DNA of 61,065 nt. Source: Rickettsiales endosymbiont of Peranema trichophorum (lineage in GTDB: Bacteria > Pseudomonadota > Alphaproteobacteria > Rickettsiales > Midichloriaceae). Made by a program: the position numbers and the translations under genes. The stretch is from contig NZ_SCFA01000079.1 of NCBI RefSeq assembly GCF_004210275.1, positions 1 to 61,065 on the forward strand, in the 5' to 3' direction. Under the pieces are notes generated by a model. It saw only the letters and a program-made list of their open reading frames with translations. It made no database searches and was not told where the DNA came from. Shown here in pieces: positions 45,139 to 54,339 of this stretch (position 1 is its first letter; every line of letters starts with the position of its first letter).

Positions 45139-47106
45139 ATGTCGAATCAATTACTCTCAATACTGTTACCTCTGAACGTCAGCAGACCATTGACATACAG
45201 AAATACCACAAGCTTAAAACTACAAGTCGGACAAATTGTCGAAGTACCGATTAAAAACAAGAGCGTAATAGGATGTGTTGTAGAAGAAGTACACGATCTT
45301 CCCGACTTTCAGATACGTGATATATCTAATGTCTATGAAGGTCAGATCCTCAGCGCTAATATGCTTCAATTTATGAGGTGGGTAGCAAACTACAATGTGA
45401 CCTCCGCTGAAGCTATTTTTAAAATGGTACTAGGTGGTAATAAAAAGCTAGACAAGAGCTTTCGATCTTTGATGACAGATCTTTCAACTATCAAAACCAT
45501 TACATTAAGCACAGAACAAAACACAGCGTTCCAATCGATTAAGGAGCGTTTGTCAAATAACCAGCATTCAGTGACATTGATAGACGGTGTGACTGGCTCA
45601 GGCAAAACAGAACTTTACCTGGAATGTTTATCAAACGTCATAAAACGTGGAGGTCAAGCATTAATATTGCTTCCAGAAATCACACTTGCGACACAGCTCA
45701 TTAAACGCTTTGAAAGCACCTTAGGCATCAAACCCGTCGTTTGGCACTCTGGTATTTCACAAAGCTTAAAATACTCATACTGGCATAATATTCGACTTGG
45801 TAATGCACAGTTTATAGTAGGAGCCAGAAGCGCTTTATTTCTACCATTTGCTCACCTCAAGCTTATCATTGTAGATGAAGAACATGATAGCTCATTCAAG
45901 CAGGAGGAAGGAGTGACATACAACGCAAGAGATATGGCAATTGTGAAAGCCAAGATAGATGACATTCCAATTTTACTTGCTTCTGCAACACCATCTATAG
46001 AGACTGCATACAACGTTCAAAGCGGTAGATACCACAAGGTATTTTTGCAATCTAGATACGGCGAAGCGGTGTTCCCCTTGACACAAGTGATAGATTTAAA
46101 CAAAGAGCACATGAGACATAACATGTGGATCTCGCCTACTTTAAGACAACAGTTGATTAATACACTCAATTTAAAGAAGCAGTCGTTACTTTTTTTAAAT
46201 CGGAGGGGTTATGCTCCAATTACAATCTGTGCTAAGTGCAAACACAAGATAGAATGTACCAACTGCAATTCTTTTATGGTAGAGCATAAAAAGAAAGGGG
46301 TATTGCAATGCCACTACTGTTCGCATACCATAGATAAGGTGACAGAGTGTCCTGTATGCGACTCAAGCGCCAAAATGATCGCCTTCGGACCTGGAGTAGA
46401 AAGAATCGCAGAGGAAGTACAAAAAGCGATACCCAATGCAAGAGTAGAGATCTTTACGAGCGACACCATCCAAAATCACCAAGATGCTCAACAAAAGATC
46501 GACTCTATTATCAAAGGTGATATCGACATTATAGTAGGCACGCAGCTCACAGCAAAAGGGCTGCATTTCCCTGGTCTTCACCTTGTGGGTATTATAGAGT
46601 GCGATAAAAAATTAAACGGTGGTGATGTTAGAGCACTGGAGCGCACTTATCAATTATTTCAGCAGGTATCTGGCAGAGCTGGTAGGGAGAGTACTCAGGG
46701 TGTCGTGTATATACAGACATATGAGCCAGAGAGTATGCTGATCAACCAGATTATATCTGGAGATAGGGAGGCATTTTATGCTACAGAACTAAACGACAGG
46801 AAAGTAGCAGAAATGCCCCCGTTTGCCAAGCTAGCCCTCATAACAGTACAAGCATTTGATGAATCCACTTGCGCCCAAACTGCTGATTTGCTGTCTAGTC
46901 ACATACCGGAATACCACAACATTACCATTCTGGGACCAACACCAGCACCAATCTTTATGGTTCGCAAACGCTATAGGTATCGGTTCCTTGTTAAATCACC
47001 TTCCAACATCAATATGCAAAAGATCATTCGACAATGGCTCACTTGCCTTACGTTACCAAAGACTGTACAAGTGAAAGTCGACATCGATCCTCACTCTTTT
47101 TTATGA
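45139..47106 (+). CDS. priA: Primosomal helicase PriA
   Basis: Restarts collapsed replication forks. It has 655 residues, somewhat shorter than the E. coli enzyme (732). An N-terminal 3'BD-like domain precedes the Walker A IDGVTGSGKTELYL (about 148-161), the DEEH box IIVDEEHDSSFKQEEG and the motif RSALFLPF. Eight zinc-binding cysteines lie in CAKCKHKIECTNC and CHYCSHTI...CPVC. QVSGRAGRE is motif VI. The 3' end overlaps the convergent cutA gene by 16 bases. Confidence 0.96.
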   Translation: MSNQLLSILLPLNVSRPLTYRNTTSLKLQVGQIVEVPIKNKSVIGCVVEEVHDLPDFQIRDISNVYEGQILSANMLQFMRWVANYNVTSAEAIFKMVLGGNKKLDKSFRSLMTDLSTIKTITLSTEQNTAFQSIKERLSNNQHSVTLIDGVTGSGKTELYLECLSNVIKRGGQALILLPEITLATQLIKRFESTLGIKPVVWHSGISQSLKYSYWHNIRLGNAQFIVGARSALFLPFAHLKLIIVDEEHDSSFKQEEGVTYNARDMAIVKAKIDDIPILLASATPSIETAYNVQSGRYHKVFLQSRYGEAVFPLTQVIDLNKEHMRHNMWISPTLRQQLINTLNLKKQSLLFLNRRGYAPITICAKCKHKIECTNCNSFMVEHKKKGVLQCHYCSHTIDKVTECPVCDSSAKMIAFGPGVERIAEEVQKAIPNARVEIFTSDTIQNHQDAQQKIDSIIKGDIDIIVGTQLTAKGLHFPGLHLVGIIECDKKLNGGDVRALERTYQLFQQVSGRAGRESTQGVVYIQTYEPESMLINQIISGDREAFYATELNDRKVAEMPPFAKLALITVQAFDESTCAQTADLLSSHIPEYHNITILGPTPAPIFMVRKRYRYRFLVKSPSNINMQKIIRQWLTCLTLPKTVQVKVDIDPHSFL

Positions 47107-47420
47107 TCGCCCAACGCTCCTATAAGCCACTGCCCAAACACTTCGTTTAGACCGCTCAGGCTTATCTCTGCAATACATGGGGTGGTATATGAGTGTATTT
47201 TGCAAATATCATCAGATGCTGCTTTTACAAGCTCTTTTGTGGTTTTAGCGATTAGCAAACACTCTTGAGACCTTTCTATAGTATCGTTCCACCTATATAT
47301 AGACGTCACATTATCGATGATATTTACACATCCAGCTAACCTACTACCTACCAAGTGCTCCGCTATCCTCACAGCTTCACTTTTGTTTGAACAGGGCACA
47401 TACAGTACAACTGCTTCCAT
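47091..47420 (-). CDS. cutA: CutA family protein
   Basis: Small trimeric protein named for divalent-cation tolerance; its molecular role is still unclear. It has 109 residues, the family's usual size. Diagnostic segments are CSNKSEAVRIAEHLVGSRLAGCVNI, the SIYRWNDTIERSQECLLIAKTT strand pair and HSYTTPCIAEI. It follows the lipid A acyltransferase gene after 6 bases, so it is probably co-transcribed with it. Confidence 0.94.
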   Translation of the reverse strand: MEAVVLYVPCSNKSEAVRIAEHLVGSRLAGCVNIIDNVTSIYRWNDTIERSQECLLIAKTTKELVKAASDDICKIHSYTTPCIAEISLSGLNEVFGQWLIGALGDHKKE

Positions 47421-47426
47421 AGCTCC

Positions 47427-48290
47427 TCACGAACAATACAAGGATTTATTCCAACGTCTGTGAACCCAAAACCAATCGGAGGGACTTTCTCGTATCCACT
47501 CCTCTATGGTCCTATTAATCTGGGACATTACAGACAGTACATCTGCACCTTCTGAAAATTTCAAAGGTGGCAATATATTTACTTGGTAGTTTCCATCACC
47601 AGTTCTTTTAACATACGCTAAAAATATTGGAATGTTAAATTTGATAGCAAGATTAGCGGGAGCTGCAGTAGTTTTACTTGGAATACCGAAAAATGGCACA
47701 TCTATACCGTTGTTCGTCTTTTGATCAACCAACATACCGACGCTATGACCTGCCTTCAATGCTTTTACTATTTCTTTGACTCCAACCAGACCTTTTCTAA
47801 GCAGTGTGACACCGGTTTTTTGACGTATCGTGTTTATGAATGCATCGACATATGGATTATTTGCTTTTCTATGTATGATATGCACCTTGAGGTTCATTTC
47901 CTGCAGCACTCTAGGTAGTATTTCCCAATTGCTATAGTGTGCTGACACCAATATACCACCTTTAGAAATTTCACCGCTGATATCATTTATTTTTACTCTG
48001 CTCATAAACTCCTTGGAGCTCATCTTATACCAATGTGGAAATTCACCAATCATACGTCCTAGATTATTCCACATTTGCTGTATGATATTTCTCCTCTTTG
48101 CCTCGCTATAATTGGGAAAGCACCTCATCAAATTTACGTCAGCTACCTTACTAACCTTGGTATAATGCCCTATCCACTGACAAAGCTTACCACAGGCATA
48201 TGATGCAAAAGCCATAGGCAGGAGTTTGCAGGCGTAAAAGAACAGATACACAAAAAATGCTTCCAATACATGTAACGCATGTTTCAACAT
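47427..48290 (-). CDS. Lipid A acyltransferase (LpxL/HtrB-like)
   Basis: Inner-membrane acyltransferase that adds a secondary acyl chain to lipid A; 287 residues. The catalytic HX4E-type motif is SAHYSNWEILP. Family segments are MLVDQKTNNGIDVPFFGIPSKTTAAPANLA, RMIGEFPHWYKM and the C-terminal IEEWIRESPSDWFWVHRRWN. A hydrophobic N-terminal helix (FFVYLFFYACKLLPMAFASY) anchors it. Which acyl position it serves (LpxL or LpxM type) cannot be told. It implies that the cell makes lipopolysaccharide, unlike Anaplasmataceae. Confidence 0.92.
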   Translation of the reverse strand: MLKHALHVLEAFFVYLFFYACKLLPMAFASYACGKLCQWIGHYTKVSKVADVNLMRCFPNYSEAKRRNIIQQMWNNLGRMIGEFPHWYKMSSKEFMSRVKINDISGEISKGGILVSAHYSNWEILPRVLQEMNLKVHIIHRKANNPYVDAFINTIRQKTGVTLLRKGLVGVKEIVKALKAGHSVGMLVDQKTNNGIDVPFFGIPSKTTAAPANLAIKFNIPIFLAYVKRTGDGNYQVNILPPLKFSEGADVLSVMSQINRTIEEWIRESPSDWFWVHRRWNKSLYCS

Positions 48291-48300
48291 ATTTGGGAAT

Positions 48301-48669
48301 TCAATTTGCTGATTCCGGTATCAGATTTCCAAGATTCTTGCCAGCAAGGATATGGACGTGGAAATGTGGTACGGTCTGTACAGCATCCCTACCGTGATTT
48401 GTAATGAGTCTATAGCCACTTGTTCCGATATTCAAATCATGTGCAACTTTTCTTATTATCTTGAAAAAATGTGCAATCGTCTCAGGTGTCTCACCTGCTA
48501 CAAAATCATCAAATGAGACATACTGAGCTTTGGGAAGCACCAGAACATGTACAGGGGCCACGGGATACTTATCACGTATCACCAGTACGTGCTCATCCTC
48601 GTATAGTTTGTTAGATGGCAATAATCCATTAATAATTTTCGCAAAAATATTGTCCGAATTATATGCCAT
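48301..48669 (-). CDS. HIT (histidine triad) family nucleotide hydrolase
   Basis: 122 residues of the HinT/PKCI type, which cleaves nucleoside phosphoramidates. The N-terminal FAKIINGLLPSNKLYEDEHVLVIRDKYPVAPVHVLVLPK is typical. The active site is the histidine triad PHFHVHILAGK. The ribosome site AGGAGGTG is strong. It lies just downstream of the tmRNA gene on the same strand and 10 bases ahead of the acyltransferase gene. Confidence 0.95.
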   Translation of the reverse strand: MAYNSDNIFAKIINGLLPSNKLYEDEHVLVIRDKYPVAPVHVLVLPKAQYVSFDDFVAGETPETIAHFFKIIRKVAHDLNIGTSGYRLITNHGRDAVQTVPHFHVHILAGKNLGNLIPESAN

Positions 48670-48689
48670 AACACCTCCTCATTTTATAA

Positions 48690-48938
48690 ACTGATGGGAC
48701 ACTTCTGTTGCCCGGTAGTCCCACACCGCTTCGATAACCTTGTACTTAGGCCGCCATAGCAGCAGTAGGTACCCAATTATCGTTTGCTACAACTTTGTTC
48801 AAGTTTGCATTTATTTATTTTTAGCCTATTACAGCCGGACCAAACTGAGTAAAGTGTCTACCTTTTTGAGCATCTGTCGAAGCTGTTTCGCCCCCGAATA
48901 AATGTGGTGGAGGCGTCGGGTACTGCCCCCGAGTCCAA
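48690..48938 (-). ncRNA. ssrA: tmRNA, circularly permuted two-piece form
   Basis: Rescues stalled ribosomes and tags their products. Read on the minus strand, the acceptor piece comes first: T-stem TCGGG-GGCAGTA-CCCGA, then CGCCTCC-A-CCA ending at 48905. A 9-nt spacer (48896-48904) follows, then the coding piece starting GGGGGCG at 48895, whose seven bases pair with CGCCTCC (one G-U). The tag frame at 48787-48746 starts at a GCA resume codon and reads ANDNWVPTAAMAA then TAA. The 3' end near 48690 is placed at the end of the last pairable segment and is approximate. Permutation is known from alphaproteobacteria. The T-loop GGCAGTA lacks the usual TTCAA pattern. Confidence 0.93.
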
Positions 48939-48945
48939 AATACCT

Positions 48946-48975
48946 ATTATAGATAGTGTTTATTACCATAGTCAT
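48946..48975 (-). promoter_or_regulatory. Predicted promoter of the tmRNA gene
   Basis: A perfect -10 box TATAAT (minus strand, 48951 to 48946) sits about 8-10 bases before the acceptor piece. A weak -35 (ATGACT with an 18-base spacer, or TGACTA with 17) lies upstream. The remaining bases to 49035 hold nothing else recognised. Confidence 0.6.
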
Positions 48976-49035
48976 CGCTGACTTTCACATTATACCGTCA
49001 GAATCGAAGATTGTTCAAGTAGTAATTTTGTAAAC

Positions 49036-50220
49036 TTAGGCTGACTGTTCGCGGTCTTTTGCCATTACAGCCATACGCAGCGAATAAACAGCTATAAACG
49101 GGGCAGACAACCACCAAGCAGCCCAAATATTATAACTACACTGAGAAACCAGGATGTAGGCGCTCAGTATACCGTAAACAAATGGCTGCGCGTCGATTGG
49201 AAATACCAGCCTAATTTTATTCATTATATATGCAAACATCACAGTATATGTAATGGAGCCGACTATTCCAACTTCTAATAACACTTGAAGTACGGCATTA
49301 TGTGGGTGCGATGAGAACAATCCCATAGTATTTGATGCAGGCAATATTAGTATATCCCCAAGCTTTGCAAAAATTCTGGAACTACCAAACCCCCATCCAA
49401 AGTAAGGTTTGATGGATATCAGATTTAAAACATCTGTCCAGATATACAATCTATGCTGCCACGACTGGGGGAGGCGCGACCATAAGAAATCGCACTGTGG
49501 GTTTTCTATTATCGACATGATGATAAATGGTGTCAAACACGATAACGACACAAAGCAGATAAAAAACAGATAATGAAATCTTCTGAGAAATATGGAGCTG
49601 AATAACACTATGCTGGTGCTACACAACAAAGCTACTTTTGCAGCTTCGCTTTCAGAATACATTATAACATAGAGCGTTGACGCCAATACAAGCCCTATCT
49701 TCACAAATGCGCGACGACAATAGTAACGATATACCATGACCCATACTAACATCGATAAAAAAGTCATACCACGATTTAAGTCGGTCCTTAAGTATAATGA
49801 CTTCTCTACTCTTGTTGAGAAAATCTCATGAAATAGTCTAATGACCATGCCACCACAATGTTGCTCTATAAAGCAACAAATCAAGGTTATTATAAAACCT
49901 ATTTCAAAATATCTTATTATCTTCTCTGATTGTAACAGCGCAAGACCATTGCTAATAGTGGAGGAGGCAAGAAGAAATCCAAGGTATGCAATTGCTACAA
50001 CCCTAGCATAGTCAACAACGCTTGTGTAAGGTGTAATGTAAGAAAAACAACAAAAAAGCAAGACGACGGAACATAAAAACAGAATGTGCACCCTATAATC
50101 AAGCAGCTTCAAGTCCCTGGTGTACAATGCACCACAGATCACAAACACAAAAAAGACTGATAGCGATAGTGCACCTAGAACTCCAGCAATCGGTAACAGC
50201 AGAAAACATAGCGGAATCAT
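49036..50220 (-). CDS. O-antigen ligase / polymerase-like membrane protein
   Basis: 394 residues with about 11-12 membrane helices and a large periplasmic loop (about residues 235-305). The loop end carries SSHPHNAVLQVLLEVGIVGS, the conserved H-x3-L...E-x-G-x2-G pattern of the Wzy/WaaL (PF04932) family, and upstream are DLNRGMTFLSML and YSESEAAKVALL. Such proteins join or polymerise surface glycans on lipid carriers. No glycan operon is nearby, so the substrate is unknown. With the lipid A acyltransferase it suggests a decorated lipopolysaccharide or another glycosylated surface. Confidence 0.8.
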   Translation of the reverse strand: MIPLCFLLLPIAGVLGALSLSVFFVFVICGALYTRDLKLLDYRVHILFLCSVVLLFCCFSYITPYTSVVDYARVVAIAYLGFLLASSTISNGLALLQSEKIIRYFEIGFIITLICCFIEQHCGGMVIRLFHEIFSTRVEKSLYLRTDLNRGMTFLSMLVWVMVYRYYCRRAFVKIGLVLASTLYVIMYSESEAAKVALLCSTSIVLFSSIFLRRFHYLFFICFVSLSCLTPFIIMSIIENPQCDFLWSRLPQSWQHRLYIWTDVLNLISIKPYFGWGFGSSRIFAKLGDILILPASNTMGLFSSHPHNAVLQVLLEVGIVGSITYTVMFAYIMNKIRLVFPIDAQPFVYGILSAYILVSQCSYNIWAAWWLSAPFIAVYSLRMAVMAKDREQSA

Positions 50221-50401
50221 TACTTTCTACCAATAAAGCGTTCGTTTCTTTTTGTTAATCTCACTCACGTCTTTATTGGCTTGACACATTGTATTGTACA
50301 CTACCTATTTACCAATCAAAAATTATGATATTGCTCCTTTTTCTATTTATTACATCTCCTCTTTATTGTTTTAGGGCGCTTGCCTAAACAACATCACTCC
50401 A

Positions 50402-51730
50402 TTACTTTAACATGTCTTTTAACCTTCTTGGGTCCATTTTACTAAATCTTTTCATCATGTCGCTCATTGCCAAATGCTGCTTTAAAAGTCTGTTAATGTC
50501 TTGTACGCTAGTTCCAGAGCCCTTCGCAACCCTAATTTTCCTAGATGCATTCAATATTTTTGGCTCTTGTCTTTCAAGCTCCGTCATGGAGTCTATTATA
50601 GCCTCTATGCGTTTAAAGGCATCATCACCCACTGCTCCCTCTGTTGGCAAGCTCATCCCCGGAAGCTTTGGTAGCATCGATAACAAGGATGCTATTCCCC
50701 CCATCTTCTTCATATTTTTCAGATGCCTTTTTAAATCGTTCAGATCAAAACGACCTTGACGCATCTTTTGAGTCATAGTCAAGGCATCTTCTTCGTTAAC
50801 TAGTGATGATGCCTTTTCCACAAGGGACACGATGTCGCCCATCCCTAAAATTCGCGATACTGCTCTTTCTGGATGAAATTCCTCTAATTCACTGATCTTT
50901 TCACCAACACCCAACAGCTTGATTGGAGCACCAGTAATCATCTTCAAACTAAGTGCAGCACCACCCTTAGCATCACCGTCTACTCTTGTTAGTATTATTC
51001 CGGTGATTCCTAGCTGTTCATTAAAGACTTTTCCTATATTTGCAGCATCTTGTCCTGTTAAGGCATCAACCACAAGGAATGTTTCCAGAGGGGCGGCCAT
51101 CTTTTTTATTTGCTGCAATTCATTGATTGCGACAGGATCAGTATGAAGCTTACCGGCTGTGTCAAGTATCAATACTTCATATCCCTTTTGTTTTGATTCG
51201 AGCAGTACACTCTTTGCAATTTCAAGTGCGGGTAAGTTTTTATCACTTTCAAAAGTGTCAATCTCGACTTGTTTGCCCAAAATCTGAAGCTGTTCGATTG
51301 CAGCAGGTCTGTATACATCTAGTGATGCTAACAATACCTTTTTTTTCAGCTTTTTTCTTAGGAATGCTCCCAATTTCACAGCTGTAGTGGTCTTACCTGC
51401 TCCTTGCAAACCAACAAGCATAATGACAACAGGGGCTTGTCCTCCCACGTTAATTGACTGATCATCACTTTTTAAAATATTGACAAGCTCATCATTAACT
51501 ATTTTGACCACCATTTGAGCTGGTGCAACACTTTTAACGATTTCCTGTCCTATAGCTTTTGTTTTGACGTTCGCGATTAACTCTTTGACAACCGGCAGTG
51601 CGACATCAGCTTCCAACAAGGCGAGCCTAATTTCTCTCATTGCGTCGTCTATGTCTTTTTCAGTCAGCACCCCTTTGCTTTTTAGCTTTTGAAAAAGTTT
51701 TGACAAACTATCACTAAGCAGTGAGAACAT
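50402..51730 (-). CDS. ffh: Signal recognition particle GTPase Ffh
   Basis: Targets nascent membrane proteins. About 442 residues from MFSLLSDSLSKLF (51730); a start four codons upstream is also open. N domain: TEKDIDDAMREIRLALLEADVAL. G domain: GLQGAGKTTTAVKLG (G1), LLASLDVYRPAAIEQL, LDTAGKLHTD, TRVDGDAKGGAALS. The methionine-rich M domain has RMGxF-type MRQGRFDLNDLKRHLKNMKKMGG and SRKIRVAKGSGTSVQDINRLLKQ, which binds SRP RNA. The SRP RNA gene itself was not found in the window. Confidence 0.97.
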   Translation of the reverse strand: MFSLLSDSLSKLFQKLKSKGVLTEKDIDDAMREIRLALLEADVALPVVKELIANVKTKAIGQEIVKSVAPAQMVVKIVNDELVNILKSDDQSINVGGQAPVVIMLVGLQGAGKTTTAVKLGAFLRKKLKKKVLLASLDVYRPAAIEQLQILGKQVEIDTFESDKNLPALEIAKSVLLESKQKGYEVLILDTAGKLHTDPVAINELQQIKKMAAPLETFLVVDALTGQDAANIGKVFNEQLGITGIILTRVDGDAKGGAALSLKMITGAPIKLLGVGEKISELEEFHPERAVSRILGMGDIVSLVEKASSLVNEEDALTMTQKMRQGRFDLNDLKRHLKNMKKMGGIASLLSMLPKLPGMSLPTEGAVGDDAFKRIEAIIDSMTELERQEPKILNASRKIRVAKGSGTSVQDINRLLKQHLAMSDMMKRFSKMDPRRLKDMLK

Positions 51731-51860
51731 ATACAATATCAATATTAACTAATTATCCAAAACGGTTGCTTTAAAGCTGCAACACAGACACGGCTAAGTT
51801 GACACTGTTTACAATATCTGTCAACTGGTCGATTCATCTGCACCGCTTTTAGACTTAGCT

Positions 51861-52097
51861 TCACAAACTCAAAGAAGGGGGTATTTTATCAGCATCTCCC
51901 TTTGTTGGTCTTTTTGTAAACAAATTGTGTATGGCCTGCCATAACCAACCACCCTCTTCCTTACCAAGGCTTTGCTGCTTTGTTAAAAATGCACCAGTTG
52001 CATTCTGAAGGTCTTTCATCGTAGCATCTTTGAAACTGGCTTCATCAAAGTTTGTTGCCTTTGTATAAAGGCTATCAGCATGTTTAGCGAAATCCAT
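51861..52097 (-). CDS. Small hypothetical protein next to pentapeptide-repeat gene
   Basis: 78 residues, not recognised. The segment TNFDEASFKDATMKDLQNATGAF has the five-residue rhythm of pentapeptide repeats for about four turns, followed by a polar tail. It starts 20 bases after the stop of the pentapeptide-repeat gene upstream. It could be a separate small protein or a cut-off tail of that gene; an in-frame stop and a frame change separate the two. The ribosome site is weak. Confidence 0.45.
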   Translation of the reverse strand: MDFAKHADSLYTKATNFDEASFKDATMKDLQNATGAFLTKQQSLGKEEGGWLWQAIHNLFTKRPTKGDADKIPPSLSL

Positions 52098-52116
52098 CCT
52101 CAGTATCCACCATCAA

Positions 52117-52893
52117 TTAAATAATTGCTCTTGTTAAATCTGCCTTATCAAAGATCGCATATGCAAAATTTGAATGCTTCAGTACAGCGTTTGCTAATTT
52201 CGCTCCAGTAAAATTAGCCCTTGTAGCATAAGATGCTATGATCTTGGCATTCTCCAAATTAGCATATTGAAATGTTGCGTCATTGATGTACGTGGCAGAT
52301 AGATCGGCGCCTACTAAATTTACATTATTAAAGTTGATGCCTTTTAGATCCACATAGCAGTATTGGGCCATACCCACTTCAAGGTCTACTATGTATTCGC
52401 CACTCAGGTTAATATTGCTGAGATCCGCCCCTTCTATAGACATTGCTCTGCTTTGTAGAGATTCTCTAATCGATAAGAAACTCGTTTTATCCAATTTCAC
52501 ACCTTTCAGAGATATTTTGCTGAGATCTACCCCCGATAAATCAACACCCGACAGATTTAATCCAAAGATGTTGATATTTGAAATATCGGTCAGACCAAGC
52601 CTTACGTAATTTAGTATATATGTAAATTGATCGACATCCACCTTGGTATTGTTAAACTTCACACCATTTAGCTCAAGCCCTGAAATATCAATGCCTGTGA
52701 TATCTTCGCCGCTCAGATCTGTATCAGATATCTTCAGCTTGCCAGATATAGAGCAGTTTTTTCTAATTCCCCTAAAGTGTTCTATGCAATAGACTAAGTC
52801 ATCTCTGCTTAGCTTCATGCTCCCCCTTTGTTGAATATATAGATCAAACAGCCCAGCTCGCTCTTCAGCTCCTATTTCTTTGCGTTGACCCAT
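52117..52893 (-). CDS. Cytoplasmic pentapeptide-repeat protein
   Basis: 258 residues without a signal peptide. An N-terminal helical part (about 1-45: EERAGLFDLYIQQRGSMK) is followed by two runs of A(D/N)LXX repeats. The first, about 52-80, contains SDTDLSGEDITGIDISGLEL; it continues at NINIFGLNLSGVDLSGVDLS, after a short break. The second run goes from SIEGADLSNINLSGEY to the end, FAYAIFDKADLTRAI. The family forms a right-handed beta-helix; a target cannot be inferred. It differs from the protein at 16010 by lacking an export signal. Confidence 0.8.
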   Translation of the reverse strand: MGQRKEIGAEERAGLFDLYIQQRGSMKLSRDDLVYCIEHFRGIRKNCSISGKLKISDTDLSGEDITGIDISGLELNGVKFNNTKVDVDQFTYILNYVRLGLTDISNINIFGLNLSGVDLSGVDLSKISLKGVKLDKTSFLSIRESLQSRAMSIEGADLSNINLSGEYIVDLEVGMAQYCYVDLKGINFNNVNLVGADLSATYINDATFQYANLENAKIIASYATRANFTGAKLANAVLKHSNFAYAIFDKADLTRAII

Positions 52894-53025
52894 TGTTTTT
52901 TGACGTTAAAACCCCTTACAATCAATTTAGCATATAGACTGACAATTTTGTAGACCTTAATAAGAATGATTTAAATATTTATTTGTGATATACACTTGAT
53001 ATCAGCCTTAATCATCGACAACAAA

Positions 53026-54330
53026 ATGACACTGGAAGTAGTTACATTTGGGTGTAGATTAAACACCTACGAGAGCGAAGTCATAAAAAAATTGGCAAGT
53101 CAGTCTGGACTGTCTAACACCATTATATTTAATGGATGCGCAGTAACTGCAGAAGCAGAAAGACAGTTACGCCAAGCCATTAGAAAGGCTAAAAGGGATA
53201 AGCCAAACGTTAAAATAGTGGTGACGGGATGTGCGGCGCAAATAAACCCGGAACAGTATTCTAAAATGTCGGAGGTAGACTTTGTAATAGGCAACCAGGA
53301 GAAGATTCAAGCAAAAACATATGAAACAGTTCATCAAGAAAGCTCTAAGCAGCTCTGGGAAGATGATGTAGAAAGAGTAATAGTGAACGATATCATGTCG
53401 ATTCAAGAAACTGCACATCATCTCGTGGATAATATAGACGGATATTCTCGTGCTTTTATACAAGTACAAAATGGCTGCAATCACAGGTGTACATATTGTA
53501 CGATACCTTTCGGCAGAGGTAATAGCAGAAGTGTTGGTGTCGGAGAGGTAGTGTCACAATGTCAAAGGCTTGTATCAGCTGGCTACAAAGAAATAGTACT
53601 AAGCGGCATCGACATTACGGACTATGGATTGGACCTACCTGGACAACCTTCGCTTGGATATATGATAACCAAAGTATTGGAGCATGTACCTGAGCTGGAG
53701 AGGTTGAGGCTCTCATCTATAGATGTTGGGGAAATAGACGATGAGCTATTTCATCTTATAGAGCATCAGCCAAGATTAATGCCACATTTGCATTTAAGTT
53801 TACAATCTGGGGATAATTTAATACTAAAACGGATGAAAAGAAGGCACTCACGCGAACAGGTCAAAGCCTTTTGTGAGCGAGTCAGGTCTCTGAGGCCAAA
53901 TATAGCGATTGGAGCTGACATTATAGTAGGCTTTCCGACCGAGAGCGATGAGATGTTTCAAAACACATATAATTTGATAGAAGAGGTACAAATTCCATAT
54001 TTACATATTTTCCCTTATTCCAAAAGGGACGATACACCAGCTGCTAGAATGCCTCAAGTACAGAACACCATTAAAAAAGAACGTGTACAGAGGCTAAGAG
54101 CTTTAGGGGCAGTGATTTTAAGAAATCACTTATCGTCTCAGATAGGAAAAAGAGTAAATATAGTAGTAGAGGAAGTGGTGCAGAATGATAAGACGTACTG
54201 CATATCCGGTAGAGCGGAGGACTTTAGCAAGGTCACAATCCAAAGCGATCATAAACAGGAAGTCAAAAACATTTGTGCTGCTATCGTTGAGGGATACTCG
54301 GACCATTCACTGATATGTTCTCTTGTCTAA
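53026..54330 (+). CDS. mtaB: tRNA t6A37 methylthiotransferase MtaB
   Basis: Radical-SAM enzyme adding a methylthio group to t6A37 of tRNAs reading ANN codons. The start is the ATG at 53026 (MTLEVVTFGCRLNTYESEVI); an upstream TTG adds ten non-family residues. The UPF0004 domain has GCRLNTYESE, FNGCAVTAEAERQ and VTGCAAQI, with three cysteines for the auxiliary cluster. The radical-SAM motif is CNHRCTYCTIPFGRG. HLHLSLQSGDN and HIFPYSKRDDTPAARMPQ are typical of MtaB rather than MiaB. The TRAM region is C-terminal. Family B repeat copy 3 follows directly. Confidence 0.93.
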   Translation: MTLEVVTFGCRLNTYESEVIKKLASQSGLSNTIIFNGCAVTAEAERQLRQAIRKAKRDKPNVKIVVTGCAAQINPEQYSKMSEVDFVIGNQEKIQAKTYETVHQESSKQLWEDDVERVIVNDIMSIQETAHHLVDNIDGYSRAFIQVQNGCNHRCTYCTIPFGRGNSRSVGVGEVVSQCQRLVSAGYKEIVLSGIDITDYGLDLPGQPSLGYMITKVLEHVPELERLRLSSIDVGEIDDELFHLIEHQPRLMPHLHLSLQSGDNLILKRMKRRHSREQVKAFCERVRSLRPNIAIGADIIVGFPTESDEMFQNTYNLIEEVQIPYLHIFPYSKRDDTPAARMPQVQNTIKKERVQRLRALGAVILRNHLSSQIGKRVNIVVEEVVQNDKTYCISGRAEDFSKVTIQSDHKQEVKNICAAIVEGYSDHSLICSLV

Positions 54331-54339
54331 GAGCTCGTC

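Noticed and set aside
50340-50400. Hairpin TTTAGG...CCTAAA after ffh as a terminator
   Set aside because: The stem is only six pairs and no T-run follows on the minus strand.
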